64,000 bases of DNA. Origin: an uncultured Butyricicoccus sp. (lineage in GTDB: Bacteria > Bacillota > Clostridia > Oscillospirales > Butyricicoccaceae). Below the pieces are notes generated by a model that was given only the letters and a program-made list of their open reading frames with translations, was not told the origin of the DNA and made no database searches. The translations under genes were made by a program, and so were the position numbers. This document shows positions 26,464 through 35,753 of the stretch, piece after piece. Every line of letters starts with the position of its first letter. Position 1 is the first letter of the stretch. The DNA lies in assembly GCA_944376065.1 (NCBI GenBank), contig CALWBL010000003.1, forward strand, positions 1 through 64,000. The letters run 5' to 3'.

Positions 26464-27780
26464 CTATACACATTCCATTTTCCAGAATGCTACTGAATAT
26501 GGTGGAAGTTCACTTCCTCCGCCAAAATCATGCATTTTACCTGTTATTAAATCAATAGCAGTTCCACATCTGGCATCAAAATGTGCAGTATATGGTGTGC
26601 TGTCTGCATTTATTGCAATTAAAACACGTTCGCTATCTGTTTTTCTTTCCCATATGGCTTGTTTATTAGTCAAAACTAAATGTTTAAAATCACCATAGCA
26701 AAGAGCATTACTTTCCCTGTGTGCTTTTGCCATAGCTGCGATTTTATCTGTAAGTTCATTCCATTCTGGTGTGTCAAACGCAGGACGGAGGGAATCATCA
26801 CTTCCATTAGCTTTGACACCCTCAACACCCCATTCAGATCCATAATATATACAAGATATACCAGGCATACCAAACATCATTCCATAAAGAAGGGGAAGGT
26901 GGTTTTTATTGGTTAAAATACTTGCCGCTCTTGTTACATCATGGTTATCAACAAAACTCATTAAATGTTTGCCTTTATAGAGTGTCCATTGCTCAGGTCC
27001 AAACTGACGCATAAGAGAATGTGTTATTTCAAATAAATTCATGCTGTTAAGCGATGAATATAGTCCCTTATAACATTCGTAATTTGTACAAGAGTGCAGC
27101 ATTTGTTCATTTACAATCTGATTATAGTCACCATGCAGCATTTCACCAATAAGCACGAAATCTGGCTTTAGTGTGTTTGTAAATGCTCTGAGTTGTCGCA
27201 TAAAATCTCTATCTAGCATATATGCAACATCAAGGCGCAAGCCATCAATATCAAATTCTTCCACCCATTTTTTTATAGAGTTGAAAATGTGGTCAACAAC
27301 TTCCGGATTTTTAAGGTTTAGTTTTACAAGCTCAAAATGCCCTTCCCAGCCTTCATACCAAAAGCCATCATTATAGCATGAATTTCCATCGAAAGAGATG
27401 TGAAACCAATCTTTATATTTGGAATCCCATTTTTTCTCCTGAACATCTTTAAATGCCCAAAAGCCGCGTCCAACATGATTAAATACACCATCAAGCACAA
27501 CTTTTATATCTGCTTTGTGCAAATCATCGCATACTTTGGCAAAGTCTTCATTTGTGCCAAGACGGCAATCTATCTTACTAAAGTCACGGGTGTCATAACC
27601 ATGGCTGTCAGATTCAAAAATAGGTGAGAAGTAAATCGCATTTGCTCCTAGCTTTTGTAAATGCTTTATCCATTTTGAAACTTTTCCAATACGGTTTACT
27701 GTTACACCATCGTTTGTTCTTGGAGCATTGCAAAAGCCAATAGGATAAAACTGATAAAATACACTTTCATAAGCCCACAT
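26464..27780 (-). CDS. GH13 alpha-amylase family glycosidase, cytoplasmic
   Basis: A 438-aa (beta/alpha)8 alpha-glucan-active enzyme without a signal peptide. GH13 regions: region I LDGVFNHVG, region II GLRLDVAYML with the catalytic Asp, region III LIGEMLHG with the Glu, and region IV FVDNHDVTR with the transition-state Asp. A small beta-sandwich closes the C terminus. It probably degrades internal or imported malto-oligosaccharides. The ATG at 27780 has AAGGAG 12 bases upstream; an in-frame TTG at 27792 lies only 0-1 bases from that site and is less likely. Confidence 0.92.
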   Translation of the reverse strand: MWAYESVFYQFYPIGFCNAPRTNDGVTVNRIGKVSKWIKHLQKLGANAIYFSPIFESDSHGYDTRDFSKIDCRLGTNEDFAKVCDDLHKADIKVVLDGVFNHVGRGFWAFKDVQEKKWDSKYKDWFHISFDGNSCYNDGFWYEGWEGHFELVKLNLKNPEVVDHIFNSIKKWVEEFDIDGLRLDVAYMLDRDFMRQLRAFTNTLKPDFVLIGEMLHGDYNQIVNEQMLHSCTNYECYKGLYSSLNSMNLFEITHSLMRQFGPEQWTLYKGKHLMSFVDNHDVTRAASILTNKNHLPLLYGMMFGMPGISCIYYGSEWGVEGVKANGSDDSLRPAFDTPEWNELTDKIAAMAKAHRESNALCYGDFKHLVLTNKQAIWERKTDSERVLIAINADSTPYTAHFDARCGTAIDLITGKMHDFGGGSELPPYSVAFWKMECV

Positions 27781-27828
27781 AAAAATTGTCAACTCCTTTT
27801 ACATAAGTCTTAATGTTGGGACAGTAAT

Positions 27829-27857
27829 AGTATAACGCTTTTAGTTGAAAATAACAA
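27829..27857 (-). promoter_or_regulatory. Sigma-A promoter of the GH13 gene
   Basis: On the minus strand, TTGTTA, a 17-base spacer and TATACT, ~50 bases before the start codon. Confidence 0.65.
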
Positions 27858-27935
27858 CGCCTACAAAAGAAAAAATGAAAAAATATGTTAATTTGACGAT
27901 AAATAGCGAAAACAGCACTTTGAAATTAAAAACTA

Positions 27936-27964
27936 TTGAATTCAAGTTCTAAATGTGGTATAAT
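27936..27964 (+). promoter_or_regulatory. Sigma-A promoter of rplS
   Basis: TTGAAT, a 17-base spacer and TGGTATAAT (extended consensus -10). Predicted transcription start is near 27971, giving a ~90-base leader. Confidence 0.75.
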
Positions 27965-27970
27965 TTGAAA

Positions 27971-28007
27971 CCGAATAACGGGCATTCCTCTGCTTACCGG
28001 TTTCAAA
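27971..28007 (+). promoter_or_regulatory. Probable rplS (L19) leader structure
   Basis: The leader between promoter and rplS contains a compact foldable stretch (AAC-G-GG ... CC-G-GUU with an inner GCA/UGC helix) around 27977-28003. Firmicutes rplS genes often carry an L19 autoregulatory leader in this place. A longer 10-bp repeat TTTGAAACCG / CGGTTTCAAA also spans the region, but its left arm overlaps the -10 box. The assignment is by position and foldability, not by a covariance search. Confidence 0.45.
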
Positions 28008-28059
28008 CCTTAAATTTATGATACGGCAAGAATGTCTATGATGAAAGGAATACTGTAAT

Positions 28060-28401
28060 ATGGATTTAGTAAAGGTATTATCTGAGCAGCAGCTCAAGAG
28101 CGATCTTCCAGAACTGAAGATTGGTGACACCGTAAAGGTTCATGCAAAGATTAAGGAAGGTAACAGAGAGCGTATTCAGGTGTTTGAGGGCATAATCATT
28201 GCTATGAAGCACGCTGGCATCAACAAGACTGTTACTGTTCGTCGTATTTCTTACGGCGTTGGCGTTGAAAAGACTTTCCCAGTACACTCCCCAAATGTTG
28301 CTAAGTTTGAGGTTGTTCGTAACGGTAAGGTTCGCCGTGCTAAGCTGTACTACCTGCGTGGTCGTGTTGGTAAGGCTGCAAAGGTTGCAGAAAAGGTTTA
28401 A
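28060..28401 (+). CDS. rplS: 50S ribosomal protein L19
   Basis: A 113-aa ribosomal protein at the 30S-50S interface. Characteristic blocks: [54 protein letters not shown] and the basic C terminus [17 protein letters not shown]. Ribosome site GAAAGGAATACTGTAAT. Codon use is enriched for highly expressed codons compared with its neighbours. The usual upstream partners rpsP, rimM and trmD are absent; a strong terminator follows. Confidence 0.98.
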   Translation: MDLVKVLSEQQLKSDLPELKIGDTVKVHAKIKEGNRERIQVFEGIIIAMKHAGINKTVTVRRISYGVGVEKTFPVHSPNVAKFEVVRNGKVRRAKLYYLRGRVGKAAKVAEKV

Positions 28402-28412
28402 GTTGCAATCAT

Positions 28413-28451
28413 TAAGAGGGAAGCGAGAGGTTCGTTTCCCTCTTTTCTTTT
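28413..28451 (+). terminator. Terminator of rplS
   Basis: A stem AAGAGGGAAgCGA / TCGtTTCCCTCTT with a 5-base loop is followed by TTCTTTTTC. Confidence 0.9.
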
Positions 28452-28546
28452 TCTTTCGCTGGCATACAAATATGACATTTTTCCATAAAAATAATTATAT
28501 GTTGGTGGTAAAAAGCGTATTTTATGCTAATAAATATAATTTTTTA

Positions 28547-28575
28547 TTGATTATATACTCTGTCAACGCTATAAT
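28547..28575 (+). promoter_or_regulatory. Sigma-A promoter of the lepB operon
   Basis: TTGATT, a 17-base spacer and a consensus TATAAT, 42 bases before the lepB ATG. Confidence 0.75.
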
Positions 28576-28616
28576 AAGATGTATATGCAACATAAACTCA
28601 ATGGAGGATATATTTT

Positions 28617-29213
28617 ATGGTAGATAATCGTGAACCATTCGAGGAAGAAACTGTAACTAAAAAAGGTCGTTTTCAAAGTATTTTTTTTGATTGGGGTGAA
28701 TCAATAGTTGTAGCCTTAATCATTATTGTAGTGCTATTCACATTCTTTGTAAGACTTGTTGGTGTCGATGGCAGTTCAATGTTCCCAACACTACATGATA
28801 AGGATATTATGCTGGTTAGCAATTTCGCTTATACACCAGAAAAAGGCGATATAATCGTATTAAATAAAATTGGAGTGCAAGAATTTACTGAAGTTATAAA
28901 AGGTCCAATTGTAAAGCGTATTATTGCAACTGGTGGAGACGAAATAAATATTGATTTTGAACTTGGCAAGGTATATGTAAATGGTCAGGAGCTTGATGAG
29001 CCTTATATCAATAATTTTGAATTACCGCTTGCATATGAAGGTATGGATTTTCCACAAGTTGTGCCAGAGGGTTGTGTGTTTGTAATGGGTGACAACAGAA
29101 ACGAATCAACAGATAGTAGAAGCTCTATGATAGGAATGGTCGATGAACGCTATATTATAGGTCAGGTGAAGGCGGTTATTTGGCCACTAAATGACTTTGG
29201 AGGAAAAACATAA
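28617..29213 (+). CDS. lepB: Signal peptidase I
   Basis: A 198-aa type I signal peptidase that removes signal peptides at the outer face of the membrane. It has a single N-terminal anchor (~28-50), the catalytic serine in [10 protein letters not shown], the catalytic lysine in [10 protein letters not shown], and the box [12 protein letters not shown]. Length fits the short Gram-positive (SipS) class. Ribosome site GGAGG. The stop and the rbgA start share one base (TAATG), so it leads a coupled lepB-rbgA-rnhB-yraN operon. Confidence 0.95.
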   Translation: MVDNREPFEEETVTKKGRFQSIFFDWGESIVVALIIIVVLFTFFVRLVGVDGSSMFPTLHDKDIMLVSNFAYTPEKGDIIVLNKIGVQEFTEVIKGPIVKRIIATGGDEINIDFELGKVYVNGQELDEPYINNFELPLAYEGMDFPQVVPEGCVFVMGDNRNESTDSRSSMIGMVDERYIIGQVKAVIWPLNDFGGKT

Positions 29214-30103
29214 TGAATATACAGTGGTATCCAGGACATATGGCAAAAACCCGCCGTCAAATGCTTGAGAACCTAAAAAATATAGATATTGTATGCGAAG
29301 TTGTTGATGCTCGTATACCTATGGTTAGCCGAAATCCAGATATGGACGAAATCGCTGGTAGTAAACCACGAATGATTATTATGAATAGAATTGATCTTGC
29401 AGATAGCGACCAAACTCAAAAATGGACTGCTTTCTTTAGAAAAAAAGGTTGGTCGGTTATTCAAACTGATAGTCAGCATGGAAAGGGAACAGAACGTTTT
29501 GCATCTGCTGTGCGTGAAGTTTTAGCTGAAAAAATTGCTCAGTGGAATGAAAAGGGTCAAACAGGTCGTGCTGTTCGTGTAATGGTTGTTGGTATACCTA
29601 ATGTAGGTAAATCCACTTTTATTAACCGTATTCTGGGCAGAAAATCCGCAAAAGCAGCGGATAAACCAGGTGTAACCCGTGGGGCTCAATGGTTTAGGGT
29701 GGGTGATGGTATTGATTTACTAGACACTCCTGGTATTTTGTGGCCTGGATTTGACGATGAACGCACAGGCTTGCTTTTAGCCTCGACTGGTGCTGTAAAA
29801 GATGATATTTTAGATGTTGAAACCCTTGCTTGTAAACTTTTTGAAATTCTGGCTTTAAGAGCACCTCAGGCTATTATTGATAGATACAAAATTGAAATTC
29901 CTAAGCCAGATGAAGAAGTTGACTTTTTAGGCTATATGCTGCTTGAGCAGGCAGGAAAAAAACGTGGATTTATGATGCGTGGCGGTGAAATAGATACCGA
30001 GCGTATGGCAAGAGTATTTTTAGATGAATATCGTGGTGGTGTGCTTGGAAGAATCACACTGGAAACCCCAGAAGAATACACAGATGTTACAGTGGATAAT
30101 TGA
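29213..30103 (+). CDS. rbgA: Ribosome biogenesis GTPase A
   Basis: A 296-aa circularly permuted GTPase needed for late 50S assembly in Firmicutes (YlqF). Motif order is G4 (MNRIDLAD), G5-like, G1 (GIPNVGKST), G2 (GVTRG) and G3 (DTPG), as expected for the permuted class. The N terminus has [11 protein letters not shown], which inserts the family catalytic region. Overlap with lepB and rnhB suggests coupled synthesis. Confidence 0.95.
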   Translation: MNIQWYPGHMAKTRRQMLENLKNIDIVCEVVDARIPMVSRNPDMDEIAGSKPRMIIMNRIDLADSDQTQKWTAFFRKKGWSVIQTDSQHGKGTERFASAVREVLAEKIAQWNEKGQTGRAVRVMVVGIPNVGKSTFINRILGRKSAKAADKPGVTRGAQWFRVGDGIDLLDTPGILWPGFDDERTGLLLASTGAVKDDILDVETLACKLFEILALRAPQAIIDRYKIEIPKPDEEVDFLGYMLLEQAGKKRGFMMRGGEIDTERMARVFLDEYRGGVLGRITLETPEEYTDVTVDN

Positions 30104-30704
30104 GAATGAAATAGCACAAAAAGGCTATAAAAGTATATGTGGAGTGGATGAGGCAGGACGTGGTCCTCTTGCAGGTCCTGTGTGCGCAGCCGCTGTTATT
30201 TTGCCTTATGGCTGTGAAATAGAAGGTCTTAACGATTCAAAAAAGATAAGTGAGAAAAAACGAGAAGTTTTATTTGAGAAAATAAAAGATGTTGCTCTTG
30301 CTTACTCTATCGCAATGGTTGACCACAAAAAAATAGATGAAATAAATATTTTGCAAGCAACATATCTGGCTATGAAAGCTGCAGTTGAGGGTTTAAATGT
30401 TGAAGCGGATTATGCTCTTGTAGATGGAAACCGCTCTGAAGGACTGGAAATTCCATTTAGCTGCATTGTTAAAGGCGATGCAAAAAGCCCATCTATTGCG
30501 GCGGCATCAATTCTTGCAAAGGTAACCCGTGACCATCATATGTTAGAACAGGCAAAGCTATATCCACAATATCATTTTGAAAAACATAAAGGTTATGGCA
30601 CAAAATCCCATTACGATGCTATACTAAAATATGGAGCTTGTGAAATTCACAGAGTAACTTTTTTAAAGAAATTCTACGAAAAACACCCAGAGGCAAAAAA
30701 ATGA
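30084..30704 (+). CDS. rnhB: Ribonuclease HII
   Basis: A 206-aa type 2 RNase H that removes RNA from RNA/DNA hybrids. Motifs: [14 protein letters not shown] with two catalytic acidic residues, [35 protein letters not shown], and [14 protein letters not shown]. The ATG at 30084 overlaps the rbgA end by 20 bases and gives normal spacing before the first motif; the frame stays open further upstream to 30024, but that would overlap rbgA by 80 bases. Confidence 0.94.
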   Translation: MLQWIIENEIAQKGYKSICGVDEAGRGPLAGPVCAAAVILPYGCEIEGLNDSKKISEKKREVLFEKIKDVALAYSIAMVDHKKIDEINILQATYLAMKAAVEGLNVEADYALVDGNRSEGLEIPFSCIVKGDAKSPSIAAASILAKVTRDHHMLEQAKLYPQYHFEKHKGYGTKSHYDAILKYGACEIHRVTFLKKFYEKHPEAKK

Positions 30705-31048
30705 AAAGGGGAGAACTAGGAGAAAATATCGCCTTGGAATTTTTAACAAAAAAGGGTTATAACTTAATCGAAAGAAACTATCATTCACGTTTTGGCGAGA
30801 TTGATATTATAATGAAAAATAGAAAGTATTTAATATTTGTCGAAGTGAAACTCAGAAAAAACAGCATATATGGAACACCGGCTGAATTTGTTACACAGTC
30901 AAAACAGCGAAAACTGATTCTAACTGCTGAAAAATGGCTTTCCGATAATAAAACAAGTTTACAGCCACGATTTGATGTTATAGAGATTTATATGCATGAG
31001 GGTAGCAGCGTAAAGATAAATCATATCGAAAACGCATTTGATGCATAG
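30701..31048 (+). CDS. yraN: UPF0102 (YraN) nuclease-fold protein
   Basis: A 115-aa protein of the restriction-endonuclease-like YraN family. It shows the core GEIDIIMKNRKYLIFVEVKLR in two blocks (E-x-D ... E-V-K), with the typical N terminus GELGENIALEFLTKKGYNLIERNYH. Function is not established; in bacteria it is nearly always next to rnhB. The ATG overlaps the rnhB stop by 4 bases (ATGA). Confidence 0.9.
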   Translation: MKRGELGENIALEFLTKKGYNLIERNYHSRFGEIDIIMKNRKYLIFVEVKLRKNSIYGTPAEFVTQSKQRKLILTAEKWLSDNKTSLQPRFDVIEIYMHEGSSVKINHIENAFDA

Positions 31049-31074
31049 AACATGTAAAGGGGGAAATTTTAGCC

Positions 31075-32022
31075 TTGAAATTGTTTGATCTGCATTGTGA
31101 TACACTCTATGAGTGCTATGAAAATCAAAAAAATTTAAGAAATAACGATTTGATGATTGACCAGAGTAAAGTATCTGAGTACAATCAATATGTACAGTTT
31201 TTTGCTCTATTTTGTGGAGTAGATTCACAAAACCCAAATGCACTATGGAAACTTAATGAAGAAGATAGATTGGACGCATTTATAAATGAGGCTAAAAAAC
31301 AATTTAGATTGAATGCTGATTGGTTGGTCCAGTGCTATAACAGTGAAGAATTGGATATCGCCTTATCAAAAGGAAAAGCAGCCGCATTTTTATCTATTGA
31401 AGGTGCAGAGCTTATAACAACGCAAGAGCATTTGCAAAAGGCATACGATGCTGGTGTTAGAATGATAACTCTAAGCTGGAACTATAATAATAGATATGCT
31501 GCTGGTGCTATGTTTGATAATGATGCTGGATTAACAGATGAAGGTAAATTGCTAGTTGATAGCCTTGTAAAAATGAATATTATAATTGATGTTTCTCATT
31601 TATCTGAACATGGATTTTGGGATGTATGCACTCAAACAGAGGCTCCTTTTGTAGCTAGTCATTCGGATAGCAGAAGTGTACATTACCACCTTAGAAATTT
31701 AACCGATTTACAGTTTTCTGAAATTATTAGACGTGGTGGTTTATGCGGTATAAATCTTTACAGCAAATTTTTATCAGATAAAGCTGAGTCCAGCTTTGCT
31801 GATGCTTTAAAGCATATAGAGCATTTTTGTTCGCTTGGCGGTCAGGATTGTTTGGCATTAGGGTGCGATTTTGATGGGTGCGACAATTTGCCAAAAGAAA
31901 TTAAATCAGCAAGAGATATGCAAAAATTTGCTGAATATATGCTTAAACATAACTATCCACAAAGCATGGTTGACGCATTGTTTTATGATAATGCAAACAA
32001 ATTTATTCACAGAATACTTTAA
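31075..32022 (+). CDS. Membrane dipeptidase family (M19) metallopeptidase
   Basis: A 315-aa M19 zinc dipeptidase (renal-dipeptidase fold). Metal-binding DLHCDTL at the N terminus, the bridging Glu in LSIEGAE, ITLSWNYNN, IIDVSHLSE, FVASHSDSR, and ALGCDFDGCD. No signal peptide, so it probably acts in the cytoplasm on dipeptides. The start is TTG at 31075 with AAGGGGG 11 bases upstream; the protein then begins MKLFDLHCDT as in relatives. It probably continues the rnhB-yraN transcript (26-base gap). Confidence 0.9.
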   Translation: MKLFDLHCDTLYECYENQKNLRNNDLMIDQSKVSEYNQYVQFFALFCGVDSQNPNALWKLNEEDRLDAFINEAKKQFRLNADWLVQCYNSEELDIALSKGKAAAFLSIEGAELITTQEHLQKAYDAGVRMITLSWNYNNRYAAGAMFDNDAGLTDEGKLLVDSLVKMNIIIDVSHLSEHGFWDVCTQTEAPFVASHSDSRSVHYHLRNLTDLQFSEIIRRGGLCGINLYSKFLSDKAESSFADALKHIEHFCSLGGQDCLALGCDFDGCDNLPKEIKSARDMQKFAEYMLKHNYPQSMVDALFYDNANKFIHRIL

Positions 32023-32049
32023 AATAATAGCATAAATTGGAGGTAAGAT

Positions 32050-33543
32050 ATGAATTACGTAAGCACTCGTGACAAGACTCTAGCCGTAAGTGCGGCGAAG
32101 GCAATTGCAACAGGTATTGCTCCAGATGGTGGTCTGTTTTGTCCAACCGAAATTCCTAAGATTTCCGCATCAGAGCTTGAAAAACTCATGACACTTGATT
32201 ATAAGGGTCGTGCAGCTTTGGTTCTTGGCAAATTTCTAACCGATTTCACTGCTGAAGAACTCCAGAATTTCTGCAACAAGGCTTATGCTGATGAAAAGTT
32301 TGGTGGCAGCAATACCGCTCCAGTTGTGTCGCTGGCTGATGGTAAGCAAATTTTAGAGCTATGGCATGGTCCAACATGTGCATTTAAAGATATGGCTCTG
32401 CAAATGTTGCCTCATTTACTTACCGCATCTTTAAAAAAGATAGGTGAAACTCGTACAGCTTGTATTTTAGTTGCAACATCGGGCGACACAGGTAAAGCTG
32501 CTCTTGATGGTTTTGCCGATGTTGATGGCACAAAAATTATGGTATACTATCCAGTTGATGGCGTATCTCCAATGCAGAAACTTCAAATGACAACTCAAAA
32601 AGGTAAAAATGTTGAAGTTGTTGCAATTCGTGGCAATTTTGACGACGCTCAGAGTGCTGTAAAGAAAATTTTTACAGACAAGCAGACAGCAGAAAAAATG
32701 GACAAACATGGAATGATGTTCTCATCTGCAAATTCGATTAACTGGGGTCGTCTGGCTCCGCAGATTGCTTATTATGTATCTGCTTATTGCGATATGGTAA
32801 ACGCTGGCACTATCAAAAACGGTGATAAAATCAACATCTGTGTGCCAACTGGTAACTTTGGCAATATTCTTGCAGGCTATTTTGCAAAGCAGATGGGTAT
32901 TCCAGTAAATAAATTTATATGTGCATCTAACAAGAATAATGTTTTAACCGATTTCTTAAAACATGGTGGTACCTATGACAGAAACCGTCCATTCTACACA
33001 ACAGATTCGCCATCTATGGACATTCTGATTTCTTCAAACTTAGAGCGTTTACTGTTTTATGTTTCCGGTCAGAATGATAAACTGGTTGCAGAGCTTATCA
33101 ATAGCCTAAATAAGGACGGAAAGTACACTGTTCCAACCGAGCTTTATGAGAAAATCTCAGCTGATTTTGATGCAGGTTACTGTGATGATGAGCAGACAGC
33201 TAAAACTATAAACAAGCTTTGGAATGATGAAAAGTACCTTGCGGATACTCATACCGCTGTTGCAGTTAAGGTTTATGAGGACTACTGTGAGCGTACAAAA
33301 GATAAAACACCTACTGTTATTGCATCTACTGCAAGTCCATTTAAGTTCTGCCGTGCGGTTATTGAGGCTCTTGGAGGAACACTTGAAAAGGACGATGTCA
33401 CCCAACTAGATGTTCTCAGTGATATGACAGGCGCGAAGAAACCTCAGCCTCTTGCAGAGCTTGCTGGCAAGGAGCCTAGATTTGATAAAGTTGTTGATAA
33501 ATCTGAGATTTTTGAAACTATCGACCTTTTAATCAATCTTTAA
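32050..33543 (+). CDS. thrC: Threonine synthase
   Basis: A PLP-dependent beta/gamma-replacement enzyme (497 aa) that turns O-phosphohomoserine into threonine. It has the long ThrC N-terminal domain (YVSTRDKTLAVSAAKAI), the PLP lysine in CAFKDMALQML, the glycine/serine loop VATSGDTGKAAL and FSSANSINWGRLAPQIAYY. Length fits the long class I type. Ribosome site GGAGGTAAGAT. Neighbouring genes are unrelated to threonine synthesis. Confidence 0.95.
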   Translation: MNYVSTRDKTLAVSAAKAIATGIAPDGGLFCPTEIPKISASELEKLMTLDYKGRAALVLGKFLTDFTAEELQNFCNKAYADEKFGGSNTAPVVSLADGKQILELWHGPTCAFKDMALQMLPHLLTASLKKIGETRTACILVATSGDTGKAALDGFADVDGTKIMVYYPVDGVSPMQKLQMTTQKGKNVEVVAIRGNFDDAQSAVKKIFTDKQTAEKMDKHGMMFSSANSINWGRLAPQIAYYVSAYCDMVNAGTIKNGDKINICVPTGNFGNILAGYFAKQMGIPVNKFICASNKNNVLTDFLKHGGTYDRNRPFYTTDSPSMDILISSNLERLLFYVSGQNDKLVAELINSLNKDGKYTVPTELYEKISADFDAGYCDDEQTAKTINKLWNDEKYLADTHTAVAVKVYEDYCERTKDKTPTVIASTASPFKFCRAVIEALGGTLEKDDVTQLDVLSDMTGAKKPQPLAELAGKEPRFDKVVDKSEIFETIDLLINL

Positions 33544-33554
33544 GGAGGTGTGCT

Positions 33555-34256
33555 GTGGCACTTTTTGCTCTTGCGGATTTGCACCTTGCTTGCTCAGTTG
33601 ATAAGCCAATGGATATTTTTGGTGGACGTTGGCAGAATTATATGCAGAAAATCGAGAAAAATTGGAATGCTATTGTGCAGCCCAATGATATAGTTGTAAT
33701 CGGCGGAGATGTGTCATGGGGTATTGATTTAAAAGAGGCTAAAGCAGATTTTGAATATTTAACTCGTTTAGCAGGAAAGAAAATCATATTAAAAGGTAAC
33801 CATGATTTATGGTGGGCAACTGTTAGCAAGATGAGCAGATTCTTAAAGGAAAACGGCTTTGAAAATATTGAATTTTTGCATAATAACGCATTTGTATATC
33901 AAAATATAGGCATTTGTGGTACTCGTGGCTGGTTCTATGAGGAGGATTTTAAAAAGCAACATGATGAAAAAATTTTCAAACGAGAACTGCTAAGACTTGA
34001 AACTTCATTAAAAGCTGCAAAAAAGCAAAATGTAGAGGAAATATATTGCTTTTTACATTATCCACCGATTTATTCTAATTTTCGATGCGATGAAATCATA
34101 GATTTAATGAAAAGCTATGGTGTAACACGCTGTATTTATGGTCATTTACATTCAGACGCTCGAAGATGGGCTGTTTTTGGCAAATATGACGGAATAGAGT
34201 TTTCTCTCGTCTCAGGTGACCATGTAGATTTTACACCTGTTCTGTTAAAAAAATAA
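33555..34256 (+). CDS. Calcineurin-like metallophosphoesterase
   Basis: A 233-aa binuclear metallophosphoesterase. The five family blocks are present: ADLHLA, GGDVSWG, LKGNHDLWW, LHYPPIY and YGHLHSDA. It is of the COG1768 predicted phosphohydrolase type; substrate unknown. The start is GTG at 33555 with AAGGAGGTG upstream. The gene follows thrC by 11 bases and probably shares its transcript. Confidence 0.88.
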   Translation: MALFALADLHLACSVDKPMDIFGGRWQNYMQKIEKNWNAIVQPNDIVVIGGDVSWGIDLKEAKADFEYLTRLAGKKIILKGNHDLWWATVSKMSRFLKENGFENIEFLHNNAFVYQNIGICGTRGWFYEEDFKKQHDEKIFKRELLRLETSLKAAKKQNVEEIYCFLHYPPIYSNFRCDEIIDLMKSYGVTRCIYGHLHSDARRWAVFGKYDGIEFSLVSGDHVDFTPVLLKK

Positions 34257-34277
34257 TAACAAAAATGAAAAATAGTA

Positions 34278-34306
34278 TGGAAATCTATAAAAAAATCTGA
34301 TAGAAT
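34278..34306 (+). promoter_or_regulatory. Sigma-A promoter of tig
   Basis: TGGAAA, a 17-base spacer and TAGAAT with a TGA extension, 35 bases before the tig ATG. No CIRCE or CtsR-like heptad repeat is visible nearby. Confidence 0.5.
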
Positions 34307-34340
34307 AGATTGGATACATTTTTAGGAGGAATAAACTAAA

Positions 34341-35648
34341 ATGGCACTAAAAAACGTAGAAAAACAGGAAAAGAGTATTGTTGCTCTTACTGTTGAAATC
34401 CCTGCAGAGCAAATCGAGGCAGGAAAAGAAAAGGCATTTAAAAAGAATGGCAAGAGAATCACTGTCCCAGGTTTCCGTAAGGGTAAAGCTCCTCGTAAGC
34501 TAATCGAAAAGCTGTATGGTGAGGGTGTATTCTTTGAGGATGCTCTCAATGTTTGCTATCCAGAGGCTTTTGAGGCGGCAGTTAAAGAAGCTGGCATAGA
34601 ACCAATCGCTCCAGCTAATGTTGAAATCAAGGAAGTTACTGATGATGGTGCGGTTATCATCGTTTGCAAGGCTCCAGTCGCTCCAGAAGTTACTATTGGT
34701 GAGTATAAGGGAATCGAGGCCGAGCGTTCAGAAGTAAAGGTTATGGCTGCTGACGTTAAGGCAGAGCTTGAGCGTATGGCTCAGCGTTTCGCTCGCACAG
34801 AAACCGTTGAGCGTGCTGCTAAGAAAAACGACACAGTAACTATTGACTTTGAAGGCTTTATTGATGGCGTTGCATTTGAAGGCGGTAAAGGCGAAAATCA
34901 CCCTCTAAAACTTGGTTCTGGCTCTTTTATTCCAGGCTTTGAAGAGCAGCTTATTGGCACCAAGGCAGGTCAGGAAAAGGACGTAACTGTTACTTTCCCA
35001 GAAGATTACCATGCTGAGGAGCTGGCAGGCAAGGAAGCAGTATTTAAGTGCAAGATTCATGAAGTTCAGCAAACTATTACTCCTGCTATCGACGATGAGT
35101 TCGCTAAGGACGTTTCCGAAACCGCTGAAAATTTAGCTGACCTTAAAAAGGAAGTTAAGGAGCGTCTTGTAAAGGCTAAGAACGAAGAAGCTGACAATGA
35201 GTTTACTCAAAATATCATCAATAAGCTGGTTGATGGCATGCAGGCAGATATTCCAGATGTTATGATTGAGCAACAGGTAGACAGCATTATCCGTGATTTC
35301 GGTTATCGTTTACAGATGCAGGGCATGAATATTGACGGCTATATCAAGGCTACTGGTATGGACGCAAATAGTTTCCGTGCTATGTTCCATCAGCAGGCTG
35401 AAAATCAGGTTAAGGGTCGCCTTGCTCTCCAAAAGGTTGCTGAGCTGGAAAATATTCAGATTAGCGATGAGGATATGGAAAGCGAAATTGCTTCTCTTGC
35501 AGAGCAGTACAACATGGACGTTAAGCGTGTTAAGGAAATCATGCCAGCTGAAGCTATGCGTGAGGATATGAAAATCGACCGTGCTGTTGAGCTTGTAAAG
35601 AAGAGCGCAAAGGCTGTTAAAAAGGCTGCTGAAACTAAGGAAGGCTAA
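34341..35648 (+). CDS. tig: Trigger factor
   Basis: A 435-aa ribosome-associated chaperone and peptidyl-prolyl isomerase. The N-terminal ribosome-binding domain contains the signature GFRKGKAPRKLIEK, the FKBP-type domain (~150-245) has VTIDFEGFIDGVAFEGGKGE in two blocks and GSGSFIPGFEEQLIG, and a long helical C-terminal arm domain follows. Ribosome site AGGAGGAATA. It precedes clpP and clpX, the conserved tig-clpP-clpX-lon order of protein folding and turnover genes. Confidence 0.97.
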   Translation: MALKNVEKQEKSIVALTVEIPAEQIEAGKEKAFKKNGKRITVPGFRKGKAPRKLIEKLYGEGVFFEDALNVCYPEAFEAAVKEAGIEPIAPANVEIKEVTDDGAVIIVCKAPVAPEVTIGEYKGIEAERSEVKVMAADVKAELERMAQRFARTETVERAAKKNDTVTIDFEGFIDGVAFEGGKGENHPLKLGSGSFIPGFEEQLIGTKAGQEKDVTVTFPEDYHAEELAGKEAVFKCKIHEVQQTITPAIDDEFAKDVSETAENLADLKKEVKERLVKAKNEEADNEFTQNIINKLVDGMQADIPDVMIEQQVDSIIRDFGYRLQMQGMNIDGYIKATGMDANSFRAMFHQQAENQVKGRLALQKVAELENIQISDEDMESEIASLAEQYNMDVKRVKEIMPAEAMREDMKIDRAVELVKKSAKAVKKAAETKEG

Positions 35649-35753
35649 TTTTCTTCACTCCGGACAAGGGTGTATCCTTCGGGGACAAGAAGAGAGTGGT
35701 GCTGCCATATTGTTTATTGCAAGCGAAGGACATTTGAAAGGAGAACATAATTT

